From Hetaerina americana (lineage: Eukaryota; Arthropoda; Insecta; Odonata; Calopterygidae), in NCBI GenBank assembly GCA_022747635.1, contig JAKTNV010000064.1, forward strand, positions 124,001 to 188,000: 64,000 nucleotides of DNA, written 5' to 3'. The notes under the pieces were generated by a model. That model made no database searches, was not told where the DNA came from, and saw only the letters and a program-made list of their open reading frames with translations. Shown one piece after another: positions 37,271 through 47,800 of this stretch (position 1 is its first letter; the number at the start of each line of letters is the position of its first letter). The translations under genes and the position numbers were made by a program.

Positions 37271-38315
37271 TCTTGGTGCAGATCACAGCATGATGAGCTG
37301 CTTTTGATGAAGATTTGGTGGTTAGGTTCTCATACTTGGGAGTAAGGTCCGGGTTGAGACATTTCTGTTTAGTTCTGCCATATGGAATTAAACAGATAAT
37401 TTAGGAAGAAATTGGCTTGATAAGTTATGCTACCGTTCCGAATATATTCAAAAAGTTCAGGCGACATATAGTGGACTTTTGTCATTATGAGAAAATATTT
37501 GCATAAAACCATATTTGCACTTTTCCACATTTATTTCTAATGTACAACGTGTTTCTGTTCATCAAACCATACTCAGGTGCAAGACAAGATCCAACATATG
37601 ATACGTAATATTTATACTTGTTTAAGGAAAGGAAGGGGTTAGAAAAGATTGGGGAGTAAGGTGGACGGGGACAAAGAGGCATTCCGGGAAAGAAAACACT
37701 TTGTTTCCCCACATACACAGAAACACGACCCAGGCCTCGACTTACAAAGTTATCATATTTGAATACCAACACCTACTTTGCGAATAACAAATTATGTGTA
37801 GAAGAAAAAAGCATCCCCCATTCTGATAAAAATTGCTTCCTCAAAGTGAGGCCTTAAACCTTGGGATGATTATTTTAGTGGACGGTGGCAGGTGACTAAC
37901 TGGAGCAAAAGAAAATCTCTCTTTAAATCACTCATCAGAATTATAAACCATTTATTTATGGCAGATCCGCATATTGTCCTGATACGTGCTCCCAAAGAAC
38001 TCTCACCAAGCACTTGACGTGGTTGGCCGTAGACAGCACTTAGCAAGCACCGGCCACTGACGTAGCACTGATCTAAAAATATCAAATAAGCAGGATGGTG
38101 TGACGGATGAAACTGTCAAAGAGTGCCTAAGCTGAAGTTTATTCGCCTAATGAAAAGATGAAGAAGACCCCTTGAGTTTCGGTTATAACAGCTGCAGAAC
38201 ATGAATGGTAATTGGCCAGGACAAAGCTGGAGAGAGAAAATGTAAGTACAAAAAAGGCCTGGGGTATAAAGGCCAGATAGCCATCAAAGAATTAGTGGCA
38301 TAAGAGGTAAGTGTG
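37271..38315. other. Intergenic; nothing recognised
   Basis: A 95-codon minus frame at 37485-37772 has no recognisable features. The upstream flank of the Penelope-like element must lie here, but its border is not visible. Confidence 0.35.
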
Positions 38316-39265
38316 GAAAGAGGAGGAAGGGAGGGAAGAGGGTAGGCGTTAGGGATAGAGGAAGGGAGGGAAGAGGGTGGGCGGTTAGGGTGGAAGGAGG
38401 GAGGGAAGAGGGTGGGCGTTAGGACGGGAGGGAGGGAAAATGGTGGGCGTTATGGAGGGAGGAAGGGAGGGAGGGAGAGAAGGATAGGGTGGGCCTTAGG
38501 GGGGGAGGGAGGGAAGAGGTGGGCGGTTGGGTTGGAGAGAGGCAAGAGAATGGGCGTTTGGGAATGTGGGAGGGAAGAGTGTGGGCGTTTGGGAGAAAGG
38601 GAGGGAAGAGGGTGGGCGTTTGGAAGGGAGGGAGGGAATAGGGTGGGCGTTACGGAGGGAGGGAAGGAAGAGGGTGGGCAATAGAGTGGGAGGGAGGGAA
38701 GATGGTGGGTGATAGGGTGGGAGGGAATGAAGAGGGTTGGCGGAAGGGTGGGAGGGAAGGAAGATTGTGGGCGTTTGGGAGGGAGGGTGGGAAGAAAGTG
38801 GGCGTGGGGAAGGGAGGAAGGCAATAGGGTGGGCGTTAGGGAGGGAGGTAGGGGTGGAAGAGGGTGGGCGTTAGGGAAGGAGGGAGGGAGGAAGGGAGGT
38901 TAGAGGATGGGACTTATTGGGGGAGAGATGGAGGGAGGAGGGAAGAGGGTGGGCGTTAGGGAGGGAAGAAGATAGTGTGGGAAGAGGGTAAGCGTTAGGG
39001 TGGGAGGGAGGGAAGAGGGTGGGCTTTAGGGTGGGATGGAGGCAAGAGGGTGGGCGTTTGGGAGGGAGGGAGGGAAGAGGGTGGGCGTGGGGAAGGGAGG
39101 GAGGGAATAGGGTGGGCGTTAGGGAGGGAGGTAGGGAGGGAAGAGGGTGGCGTTAGGGAGGGAAGAGTGTGGGCATTATGGGGGAGGAAGTGGGACGGTA
39201 GTGAGGGTATGTGGTTGGGAGGGAGGAGGGCAGGGAGGGAGAAAGGGAGGGGAGTAGAGGGGAAA
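38316..39265 (+). repeat. G-rich minisatellite, about 30-40 bp period
   Basis: About 950 bp of imperfect tandem units built on GGGAGGGAAGAGGGTGGGCG plus TTAGG or TTTGG. The plus strand is almost purely G/A/T; C occurs mainly at GGGCG. Unit length varies because GGGA blocks are gained and lost. The long frames in both directions (R/G-rich, or P/S-rich on the minus strand) are low-complexity artefacts. Runs of four or more G-triplets make quadruplex folding likely. Confidence 0.95.
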
Positions 39266-40005
39266 GTAGCCAGGAAAGAAGCAGCAGGCGAGGCTGTCTC
39301 TTTAAAAACAATACTGAAGAGTAACAGCAGACGATAGGAGTAGAAGATCACAAGAAGACACAATCAGCGCTAAATATTTATCATACGGTAGGTTTTCATT
39401 GTTATAATTAAAAGAAAACAGAGGTCATGCAAAATATGGAATTACTTAAAGTTAACTCTGCAGGAATCATACCCTCACAAGGCAACCTTATTTTGGAAGA
39501 CCTCAACGAAGATTGAAAAATATTTAATCTGGGAAATGGCTATAAGGAATGAAAAGATCATTTGCTAAAATTGCTTATGAAGAAACAGTGGACCGTTTAG
39601 GAGAATGGTTATAGGATACTCCACAGCTGTAAGAGAGGAAAAAATAACCCAAAGATTAGGAAATTCAATGCCAAAAACAATAACGTGTTTCACTAACATC
39701 ACGAGTATTGACAGAATAAAAACTGACAAACACTTTTGCGAAGGCGATAAGCAGCCGGAGCTCTTGGAGGATGAAAGGACGAAAGGGGTGGTTAATTGGT
39801 CGAGGCTGCCAATCCCTGCCATCATTGAAGTTGGAGATGTTTCCTCCACCTTCAATGTTGCCCGCTCACCACAACGTCCTTGCCCCTTCTCCCTCGTCCG
39901 CTCCTTCCTACTTCCTATTTTCAACATCTTCCTCCCCTTCCAACACCAAAAATTACTAAATGGTGTTCCAAATGAGAATTGTTATTAAATTAAAATAAAT
40001 TTTGG
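39266..40005. other. Intergenic; nothing recognised
   Basis: Overlapping frames of 120-127 codons on both strands (39565-39988) cover each other; neither shows a family. Confidence 0.35.
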
Positions 40006-40430
40006 GTGGTATATTTTTTAAAAAGATCAATGGGATTTGCTTACAAATTAGCTGGAGTTGACCTAGCAGTAGTTGGTACAGTACGACACCTCGGAGATAC
40101 ATTCTCTGGTCAAGCATATAAAAAATTGGGATTTATTAGATGCATTGTTTGCAAAAGTGACTCGAAGGTCAAGGAACACTGTTACCACTCTCTTGTAAGG
40201 CCTCATTTAGAATACGCATGTAGCGTGTGGGATCCGAGTAAAAAAAGGCCTCATACGGGAAATAGAAAAGGTTCAACTCCGGGCAGCCCGTTTTGTTAAA
40301 AATTCTTACGATAAAATGAGAAGCGTCCCCAAAATGCTCATGGAGTTGGGGTTGGGAATCATTTGAAGAAAGACGATTCAATGCAAGATTGAAATAACTA
40401 ACTAAATTCAGATCCGAATGTTTCAGCACC
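40006..40430 (+). pseudogene. CR1/L2-like LINE RT C-terminal fragment
   Basis: This is the same region as 17000-17450, from a sister copy. It has the degraded FLKRSMGFAYKLAGVDL, VRHLGDTFS, then directly KKLGFIRCIV, SLVRPHLEYACSVWDPS, and in a shifted frame LRAARFVKNSYD and PKMLMEL. The segment between GDTFS and KKLGF (normally about 20-25 residues) is deleted. The catalytic domain is not present. Frameshift near 40240. Confidence 0.8.
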
Positions 40431-40461
40431 GAGGTCTCGCAAATTATTCGCACTCCAACAA

Positions 40462-40525
40462 ACGAGGGTTGTTCAAAAAGTATTGTGAATTTTTGCGAGT
40501 TACGTATTTTTGATTTTTTTCCGCT
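40462..40525 (+). mobile_element. Terminal fragment related to the second mariner family
   Basis: ACGAGGGTTGTTCAAAAAGT and the next 40 bp (GTGAATTTTTGCGAG, TATTTTTGATTTTTT) resemble the right end of the 26263-27462 element read inward. No transposase sequence and no second end follow within a few hundred bases, so this is a truncated end or part of a MITE. Confidence 0.45.
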
Positions 40526-40530
40526 GGCAA

Positions 40531-41902
40531 GTAGTGCTAGCAAATTATTATTCTTCTATCACATTGTTGTAAATACTTCCAATATCTTCGAATTTTATTT
40601 TAAGCGAATAACCTTTCTTGATTTTATTGATGGCATTTCATTCAAGAGCATTTCTATTTCATTAACTATGTACACAGGTAAATCAAAAGAATTCAAACAA
40701 ATATAAAAGAGCACAAGGAGAGAAACACGAGCTCAGGGTCAGTGCTCTTCCGCAGGTGAACTAACCAAGGCCCTTAAAACGGAGGAGCCGATATAAAGAC
40801 AAGGGGAGAGCGAGGTCCTCCGATTCTTAAAACATTGGTCTGAATCAGCAATTACAACCACGATCACTGATCTGGCATAACTCCTCTGCATACGCCGACC
40901 AGAATCATGACAAAACACACATCCATCCATCCCATTCAAATTTTAAAAAATTCAAATTCATCCAAATCAAATTTCTGATACAATAAAAAGTTTTCATAAA
41001 CTTTTGGCAGCTTAAAAGCTACCAAGCCCAAAAAGGCATAGTGCCAATGCTACATTTTAGTTTGTGTATTAGAATTACAATAGCACCATGATAAAATTTC
41101 GTTACCCTGGAAAACTGAAGCAATACAATGCATTCTGAGTCTCAATATTATGAAGGTAATAGGCTCGCCAATATTCAGGCTACGTTGTGAGTCATAAAAC
41201 TAAGTACTTCAATATATGCAGCATATAATGATAGCATTTGTAGTAAGTATTAATGCAAAAACTTATTTTTTTGGTGTAAATTACACATATTTGATTTTAG
41301 CATTTTTTGACGGAATAGGCTCTTTTATCTAGTATACCGAACAGGTAAATCTGCTTTAGGCATTTAGTTCAGACAATCAGCACCCATTTAATACTGGCCA
41401 ATTCTGTACATGCTTCCGGAATGTCCGTTGTCTGTTCCTGGGATCAATATGAATGACTTCCCTTGAAAATACTTCCCGCACACACAATTGCGATGCTGTA
41501 TTTGGATTTTTGCAGCAGAAATGCAGGGATATTAATCCAGTACAGTATGAATTGTCCCATCGCAGCTGAAATTTCATCAAGTTCTGTTGTTTGCTTTTTA
41601 AAAATCAATATGATACTTCGTCCACTGACCCAAACCAATTGATACAAAATAAAATTAACTAGGACAGTTATTCATTCAAATAAAATCAGATTTACTATAA
41701 AAAAATCAAGATTCTATCGAAAGTAAATTTTTATTAACAAACGACACCTCCTTTAAGGAAAATGAACAAATTCATAATTGGTGCTTTCATCTCAATACCC
41801 TATTTCATGCTTTTTTCGAGTTTCCCCTCTCCTAGGGGGGATACCAATAGTGCACAAACTTAGACGGACACATGGCGGCATGTAATGCTTCAATAGGATA
41901 TA
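40531..41902. other. Intergenic; nothing recognised
   Basis: AT-rich; frames of at most 73 codons. Confidence 0.4.
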
Positions 41903-41904
41903 TA

Positions 41905-43236
41905 CTACCTTGATCAAAAAGTTCCCGGAATAACCACCGTGTGGCGCTCCCATCGTTCCGATTTGAGTTCTGTTTTTTTTGTTAAATTGGTACATCTGTT
42001 GTTGATATTCCCTTTAAATCTTAGTGTCATAACTTGACATTTGCAAAAGTTACGTAGCCAAGAGTACATCTATCTCTGTGTGTGTTGGCGATTTTTTACA
42101 ATTTCAGAAATGGATTTAAATTTGCAACAACGAACTTGTATTAAATTTTGCGTAAAAAACGGATTTAGTGGCGCACGGACGTTGGAAATGTTAGAAAAGT
42201 GTTTCGGCAACGATTCTCTAAAAAAAACGGTCGTTTACCAGTGGCACGAGCGGTTCAGAAGTGGTCGTGAGTCAATCGAAGATGATGAACGCAGTGGCAG
42301 ACCATCGACATCGAAAGTCGGTGAAAAAATTGATAAAGTAAAAGAAATGTTGGTCAATAACCGCAAATTAACCATCAGAGAAATAGCGGAGGACTTGAAC
42401 ATTGCCTATGGATCCGCCCAAGACATTGTGGTTAATGATTTGGGTTTCCGTCGTGTAGCAGCAAAGTTGGTGCCAAAAGACCTCAATTTCATGCAAAAAA
42501 GAGACCGTGTTGACGTCGCAAAAGACATGATTTGCGAGGCTGAATCCGATCCCACATTCATCAAAAGGATCATTACTGGAGACGAGACGTGGGTTTATGA
42601 GTACGACACGCAATCCAGACATCAGGCAAGTGAATGGCGTTCACCAAATGAGCCGAGACCAAAAAAACCACGTCGTTTTCAGTCAAAAAAGAAGGCAATG
42701 CTGACGGTTTTCATGGATTACAACGGTGTAGTGCATCATGAATTTTTGCCAGAAGGCCAGACAGTAAACAAAGAGTATTATTTGGGCGTTATGAGACGTT
42801 TGCGTGAAGCAATTCGCCGAAAGAGACCAGAAATGTGGGCAGAAAACTCGTGGATTTTGCACCATGATAACGCACCGTCGCACAGTGCTATCATTATTCG
42901 TAATTTTTTGACGAAAAATGCAACAAATACCATCCAACAGCCACCGAATTCACCTGATTTGGCTCCCTGTGACTTCTTTCTGTTCAATCGAGTTAAAAAA
43001 CCATTACGGGGAACGCGTTTTAGCAGCCGAGAGGAAGTAATGGAAAAATCGCAGGAAGCACTGATGGACATACCGAAAACCGAATATAAAAAATGTTTCG
43101 AGGATTGGATCAAGCGCTGGCATAAGTGTGTTGCAGTCGATGGGGATTACTTTGAAGGGGACAATATAGATTTAGATGAATAAACTTGCATTTTTAATTT
43201 TCTGAATAAATTCCGGGAACTCTTTGATCAAGGTAG
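41905..43236 (+). mobile_element. mariner copy C, complete
   Basis: The ends CTACCTTGATCAAA (left) and the matching right end with one mismatch form terminal inverted repeats of about 27 bp. TA flanks both sides (41903-41904 and 43237-43238). Length 1,332 bp, normal for mariner. Complete transposase gene inside. Confidence 0.97.
42110..43183 (+). CDS. mariner transposase, full length
   Basis: The predicted 357-residue protein cuts out and reinserts the element at TA sites. I start it at ATG 42110; the frame is open 69 bp further up but without an ATG. Two N-terminal helix-turn-helix motifs (about residues 1-110, including YQWHERF and LTIREIAEDLN) bind the terminal repeats. GRPSTS and LVPKDLNF stand where the family has its linker motifs. 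The DDE-type catalytic domain has Asp158 (TGDETW), Asp253 (HHDNAPSH) and Asp288 (SPDLAPCDFF), with exactly 34 residues between the last two, the mariner D,D34D signature. The acidic C-terminus FEGDNIDLDE closes it. No stop, frameshift or missing key residue is seen, so it may be active. Expression would be nuclear-directed eukaryotic mRNA from a weak internal promoter. Confidence 0.95.
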   Translation: MDLNLQQRTCIKFCVKNGFSGARTLEMLEKCFGNDSLKKTVVYQWHERFRSGRESIEDDERSGRPSTSKVGEKIDKVKEMLVNNRKLTIREIAEDLNIAYGSAQDIVVNDLGFRRVAAKLVPKDLNFMQKRDRVDVAKDMICEAESDPTFIKRIITGDETWVYEYDTQSRHQASEWRSPNEPRPKKPRRFQSKKKAMLTVFMDYNGVVHHEFLPEGQTVNKEYYLGVMRRLREAIRRKRPEMWAENSWILHHDNAPSHSAIIIRNFLTKNATNTIQQPPNSPDLAPCDFFLFNRVKKPLRGTRFSSREEVMEKSQEALMDIPKTEYKKCFEDWIKRWHKCVAVDGDYFEGDNIDLDE

Positions 43237-43261
43237 TATTTTTTTAAATAATATATATTCA

Positions 43262-43425
43262 ACAGATTCCAAGAAACTGCGGATTATGCCGCAGTAGTAA
43301 CATTAAACGGAGTCATCCGCTACATGTTTTGAACTCGGACATCGAGGGATCCAGATTCAAATCCTGATCAAGGTGAATGATTTTGACACTCTGAAATTGT
43401 TGCATTGAGACATTTACCTGTTTGT
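43262..43425 (+). repeat. tRNA-core repeat, copy 2 (both arms present)
   Basis: Left arm 43262-43325 (GAAACTGCGG, GCCGCAGTAGTAAC, AACGGAGTCATCCGCTA) is the reverse complement of the spacer following the tRNA in the 52.5-54 kb array. Next come about 45 bp of the tRNA 3' half (ATCGAGGGATCC, GATTCAAATCC, AAGGTGAATGA). Then the right arm (ACTCTGAAATTGTTGCATTGA) repeats the array spacer in direct orientation. The 5' half of the tRNA is deleted. It starts 25 bp after mariner copy C. Confidence 0.75.
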
Positions 43426-43429
43426 TTCT

Positions 43430-46400
43430 TTAAAAAATTATTATATTTATTGAAGGTAAATATTACAGCAAGGGTAATACTAAATTCCACCTGGCTTTTG
43501 ACAGCGTCTCGCCACATGCAAATTCAGCCAACCAAATTTGTACACAATGAAGATCTTGTGATTTAACACTGATATGCTTTTAGCTTGTCCGTACAACAGT
43601 GGATTACATATGTACATTCACCAGGTTTTTTAAAAATTTAAAGGAACTTTAAAAATAATAAAGTCTAGTAACAAGTACTTTTGTAGAAAGTACAATAAAA
43701 ACCTTCATAAATACCCATGCGGTTTATTGCATAATGAAATGATGCACATATTATAAGACATTGCCCTTTTATGGGCTTCGTGGCATTCCAAGCTGTAAAT
43801 AAATAGTAATTATTACTTTTTATAGATTTACAATATATTTTTACAACAAGAAAAATTTATTATATCAAGCAATACATGGTAATGATATAGCAAAATATAT
43901 GAGAAAAACATATTAAGGAGCAAATATGATGGCAAGAAGTTATTTTCCAAAAGTCTCAAAGAAGTGCAAAGACTCGTTAAAAATGCCGGGAAAACATTTT
44001 GGTGGCTAGAGTTCAGGATACTGCAACTACCATTTTTAGTTGACGGTTTAAAACAATTGCTTAGCACTGATGAAAAACAAATGCAGAGGATTCCTACATT
44101 CCTCATAGTCAATGATATTGAGTAAATAACAATAAGTGCTTCAATTTAAAATAACATAAGCACCATAGTTTATGACATTTCACTCAAGATAACCTATTAC
44201 ATGTCATACAAGTAAATGAACTTAATTTTGCATATTTAGTCATAAACTGCCAGGGGTAAACAACTAGGGTGGAATATTAAATTACTTTTAATGCATATTA
44301 ACAACTTTTAATGATTACTAATTATATCTAGAATTTTTCATACTACAGCATGGTAAATATGAAAACTATTGCAACGCATACATATTTGTTTAAGGTCATT
44401 AAATTCAAGACAATAAGAAGGAAAGCATCTAATTCTCATGAGCTACAAAATTTACAAATTTGTATGCTAATATAAAGAAAGTATTTAATCGTAAAGTGAT
44501 CCCTGAACTTCTACAAAGATTATGCCATCGAGCAAACCCAGTGAGCCCAAAAGCACACTGAGCAAAATGTTGGGACCCACCGAACATCAAATAATTTGCA
44601 ACCCTGGCCATGGGAATGCCAAATCTCAAATTTAATTTTAAAACTTAATAAATCCTAATTCTAAAATATTCATAGGCTCATGAGCTACCCCATAATTTAG
44701 AAAGACAGGCAAATGAAATAGCATGATGAACCAAATATTAAGAAAAGAAAAAAGAAAAAGAAAAGAACTCAAACATACTCTAAAATGTGTATCTCATCTG
44801 ACTGGAGTGATGGATATTTTAAACCTATAACGTAATACACGGGTTCACTGTTAATCTCATGACGGGTATTACGCAATTCGTACTTTTCCAATTAACACAT
44901 AGAACTAGAGGTTCAATGAACGTTCAATTATGAGACTTCATCTTATTAGCATATTCCAATTCAACGCTTGGTATTATTCAAATTGGAGTGCATGCATAAC
45001 CACGATAGCCACGGGACTCATTTGAAAGAATGAGAGAAAGCACATGAGAGGACTACGTACGGAAAACTGCTGGAGTTTTTTATATTTCCGTAGGCCATGC
45101 TCAACTCTGGACATTTATTTTATGTAAACTTGTGTTAGGCGTAGCCACTTGAATTATTCTCGCATTTTAAATATCTATTCTAATCAAGGAGATAGAGCAT
45201 TTTAGGATCTTATACAATTCTCGCGATATCTTGGTGAGAGTACATGTTTAGTATGCTTATGTAATATTATCTGTCAAGCAGTGTATATGTATACAATATT
45301 TATGTCCATCTGGTAAGTGTATGCTATGCTATCTGACAGATTGGTACTCCTACAAAAGCGTCAGCTAGCTGTGGACTCTCAATGCGAAGCGGAACTAATT
45401 TTTCTAGTGTATCGCAGTTCTGAGAAAGTTTATTTCTGCGCGTCAGCATGCCCACATCTCACCGTCAACTCAGCCACGAAAAATGAGAAATAACACCGCA
45501 CGAAATCGCCCGGCCGAATTGAAAACTGCGGTCTTGGAATCAGCCCACGAGCAACCAGTACCACCAGCCAACTGCATCGACAGACGAATGTTAACTACTA
45601 CCTCTCATTTCAGATGCTGAAGCAACGCAATACGATGAGAGTTCATAGAGGAGATGTACTTTGATAGTTCTGTAAAATACTTCGTTTTCAATCAATGGAG
45701 CAATGATATGCGACAATACGGCAATGCGACATCAATGGCGCAAAATTTTTGATGCGGCTAGAGAGAACGTTATATCTCAGACTTTCGCTTTCCCTCTACA
45801 TAATAGATTAATATTAAGTGATAATTGATTACCAATAGACATTTCGATAAAACAGCATAAGGCCAAACGATACCATTTATATGATGCTATAATCATAATC
45901 CATATCACGAAATATGACTGCTATCGAAGTAAATATACATATGAGATCTACCCACCGGAAAAATATCTCCACAGTTTTTTTTCTTTACATCACGGCGTGC
46001 AGAAAATTAAATAAATGTCCATATTTCCATTTCTTTAGTTGCCAAAGGAATTTTGAATATTTCGCCTGGCTCTTTTCCTTTTTACTTCGGATATGCTCTT
46101 TTGCCTACGGACTCTTTTATTGCAATCACCAGCTAATTATTTTACTTTTAAGCATGGAAATATCCATTTATCCGGATGCACTGTTAAATGCAAGAGTTTG
46201 TCATTTAAAGTTTTCCAATTTTTAAAAAAAGTTACTTTTTAAAGATAAGTGGAATTATTTATTTTTTAAATTTATTAACTGTTCAACAAAATGCTATTTT
46301 TAAAACCCGGAGAACTAAGGGCATCGTGAAAATGGCAAAGATTCATTTTCGATGGCTTGATTTTGAGTAAAAATGTGTAAATTTTTCAAATTTGAATCGT

Positions 46401-47154
46401 GTAATGTAACTCATTTTTTTTATTGTTCGGAATTACAGTTCATCATTTCTCGCTCCAAAAATATGACACTCGGCTTCAGGACCTCAAATCAACAAAACAA
46501 TTTCCAAAAACGTTTTGAATTTAGTTTTTCTAGAACGAATAGAATACTTCTTACGCAAAACTACTACAAAACTACTACAACAGCACAACTTTAGGGGTCA
46601 TCGGAACGCACAAACCCTTCCATGACGTCAAGGTTGAAGGTAATATAAAACTTTCAAATTCGCACGCCGTGCGATGCAGAGAGTAGCAATTTCTGGACCA
46701 TTTGACACAATCAGCTTACTCCCTACGAACGAGGTACAAGGACTCGCAAAATGACTCGGAGTTTTGAGAAATGGAACCCATGCTTTTCATGGTAACCGCA
46801 GGCGGCATTGTGGAAGGACGAGAATCGGATGGGAAATTCACCATAATTCCTGCAATCCCCCATCAAAACAACTTTCGAGAAATATATTGTTGCATCATAT
46901 TTTGTCAGATTATTAATCGTTTATGAAAGCCGATGCAAAGAGATTGCCTTTGAACATTAAATTTAGTTTATTGTTTCTGCTCTAGGAGTGACTCAAAAAA
47001 GGACTGATATGTGATATCTCATTAAAATCTTTAAAAAGAAAATGTTGGGTTAGAAATATAGGAGGGTAGGCTGAAAAATAATTGACGCTCGTATGATGTC
47101 TGATATTTCCCATGTTGCCGAACATTGCTGGGTTCTGTCCTCCGATGTCGAGCC
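43430..47154. other. Intergenic; nothing recognised
   Basis: AT-rich. A slightly GC-richer stretch near 45420-45600 is open in no long frame. A 103-codon plus frame (45914-46225) is rich in Phe, Tyr and Leu and resembles chance translation of T-rich DNA. Confidence 0.4.
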
Positions 47155-47330
47155 CTCTTCTCAGAACTGATAGCAATCAATCAATACGGCGATCTAGCGC
47201 CACAACATTCATGGGACTTATACTAAATGATAGTTTAAACTGCAATTTTCACATACTGGATATGAACAATGAAATGGCATCAGGACACTTCGTGATTTGC
47301 AAACTTGTTTCAAATGCAAGGGCTGACCAG
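47155..47330 (+). pseudogene. Possible LINE RT C-terminal fragment
   Basis: Within a 125-codon frame, the stretch TTFMGLILNDSLNCNFHI with following NNEMASGHFVICKL fits the family pattern FLGLxLDxxLxWxxHI...KLxxxxFxxRxL found after the RT palm of CR1/Jockey-like elements. The rest of the frame is unrelated. Too short to assign a clade. Confidence 0.4.
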
Positions 47331-47559
47331 ATAAATAGCTTAGGTTTCGACCTACGGTGGCGGAGGGTAAGGGGGCTAGAGCGACCATCTTGGTGTCTAA
47401 ACGTCCTTTCACTCAGTCATGAATCCTGCTCTGATATTATGTGCAGACTGAAATTCTTTTACTTAGCTTTAAAATCTGTGCTGCAATAGAAAATCCCGCG
47501 ATTAGTAAAGTTCGATCTGTAATTAGGTTTTTACTGGAAAAAAAACCACAAGATATTCA

Positions 47560-47800
47560 TTGGCGACTTTGTGAATTGTGTACGGAGATAGAATAGTAAT
47601 GAGTGAAGACGGGTTGAGGCAGTGGTACATTCAGTTCAAAAATGGCCACAGCAACAATGGTGACGACAAGGACCGTAGTGGTCTCGTGATAGTAGAACGG
47701 ACACTGAAAATAAACGAAAAACATCGTGAAAATCTCGGATTAACAACTATGAATCCTTCCCTTGACGTGGCTTGCAACGCAGCAGCGCTTTGACGGTGAC
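47560..47800 (+). pseudogene. mariner-type HTH remnant
   Basis: The translation HWRLCE, then VYGDRIVMSEDGLRQWYIQFKNG and DDKDRSG resembles the first HTH of the mariner/SETMAR-type transposase (vYGdxxls.xxvxxWyxrFrxGrxxxxDexRsGRP). The catalytic part is absent, and one in-frame stop lies between the first two blocks. It is not from the A-D family. No terminal repeats were seen. Confidence 0.5.

Noticed and set aside
38412..39363. Long open frames on both strands (Gly/Arg-rich; Pro/Ser-rich)
   Set aside because: They are translations of the G-rich minisatellite and follow its period; no start context or family.
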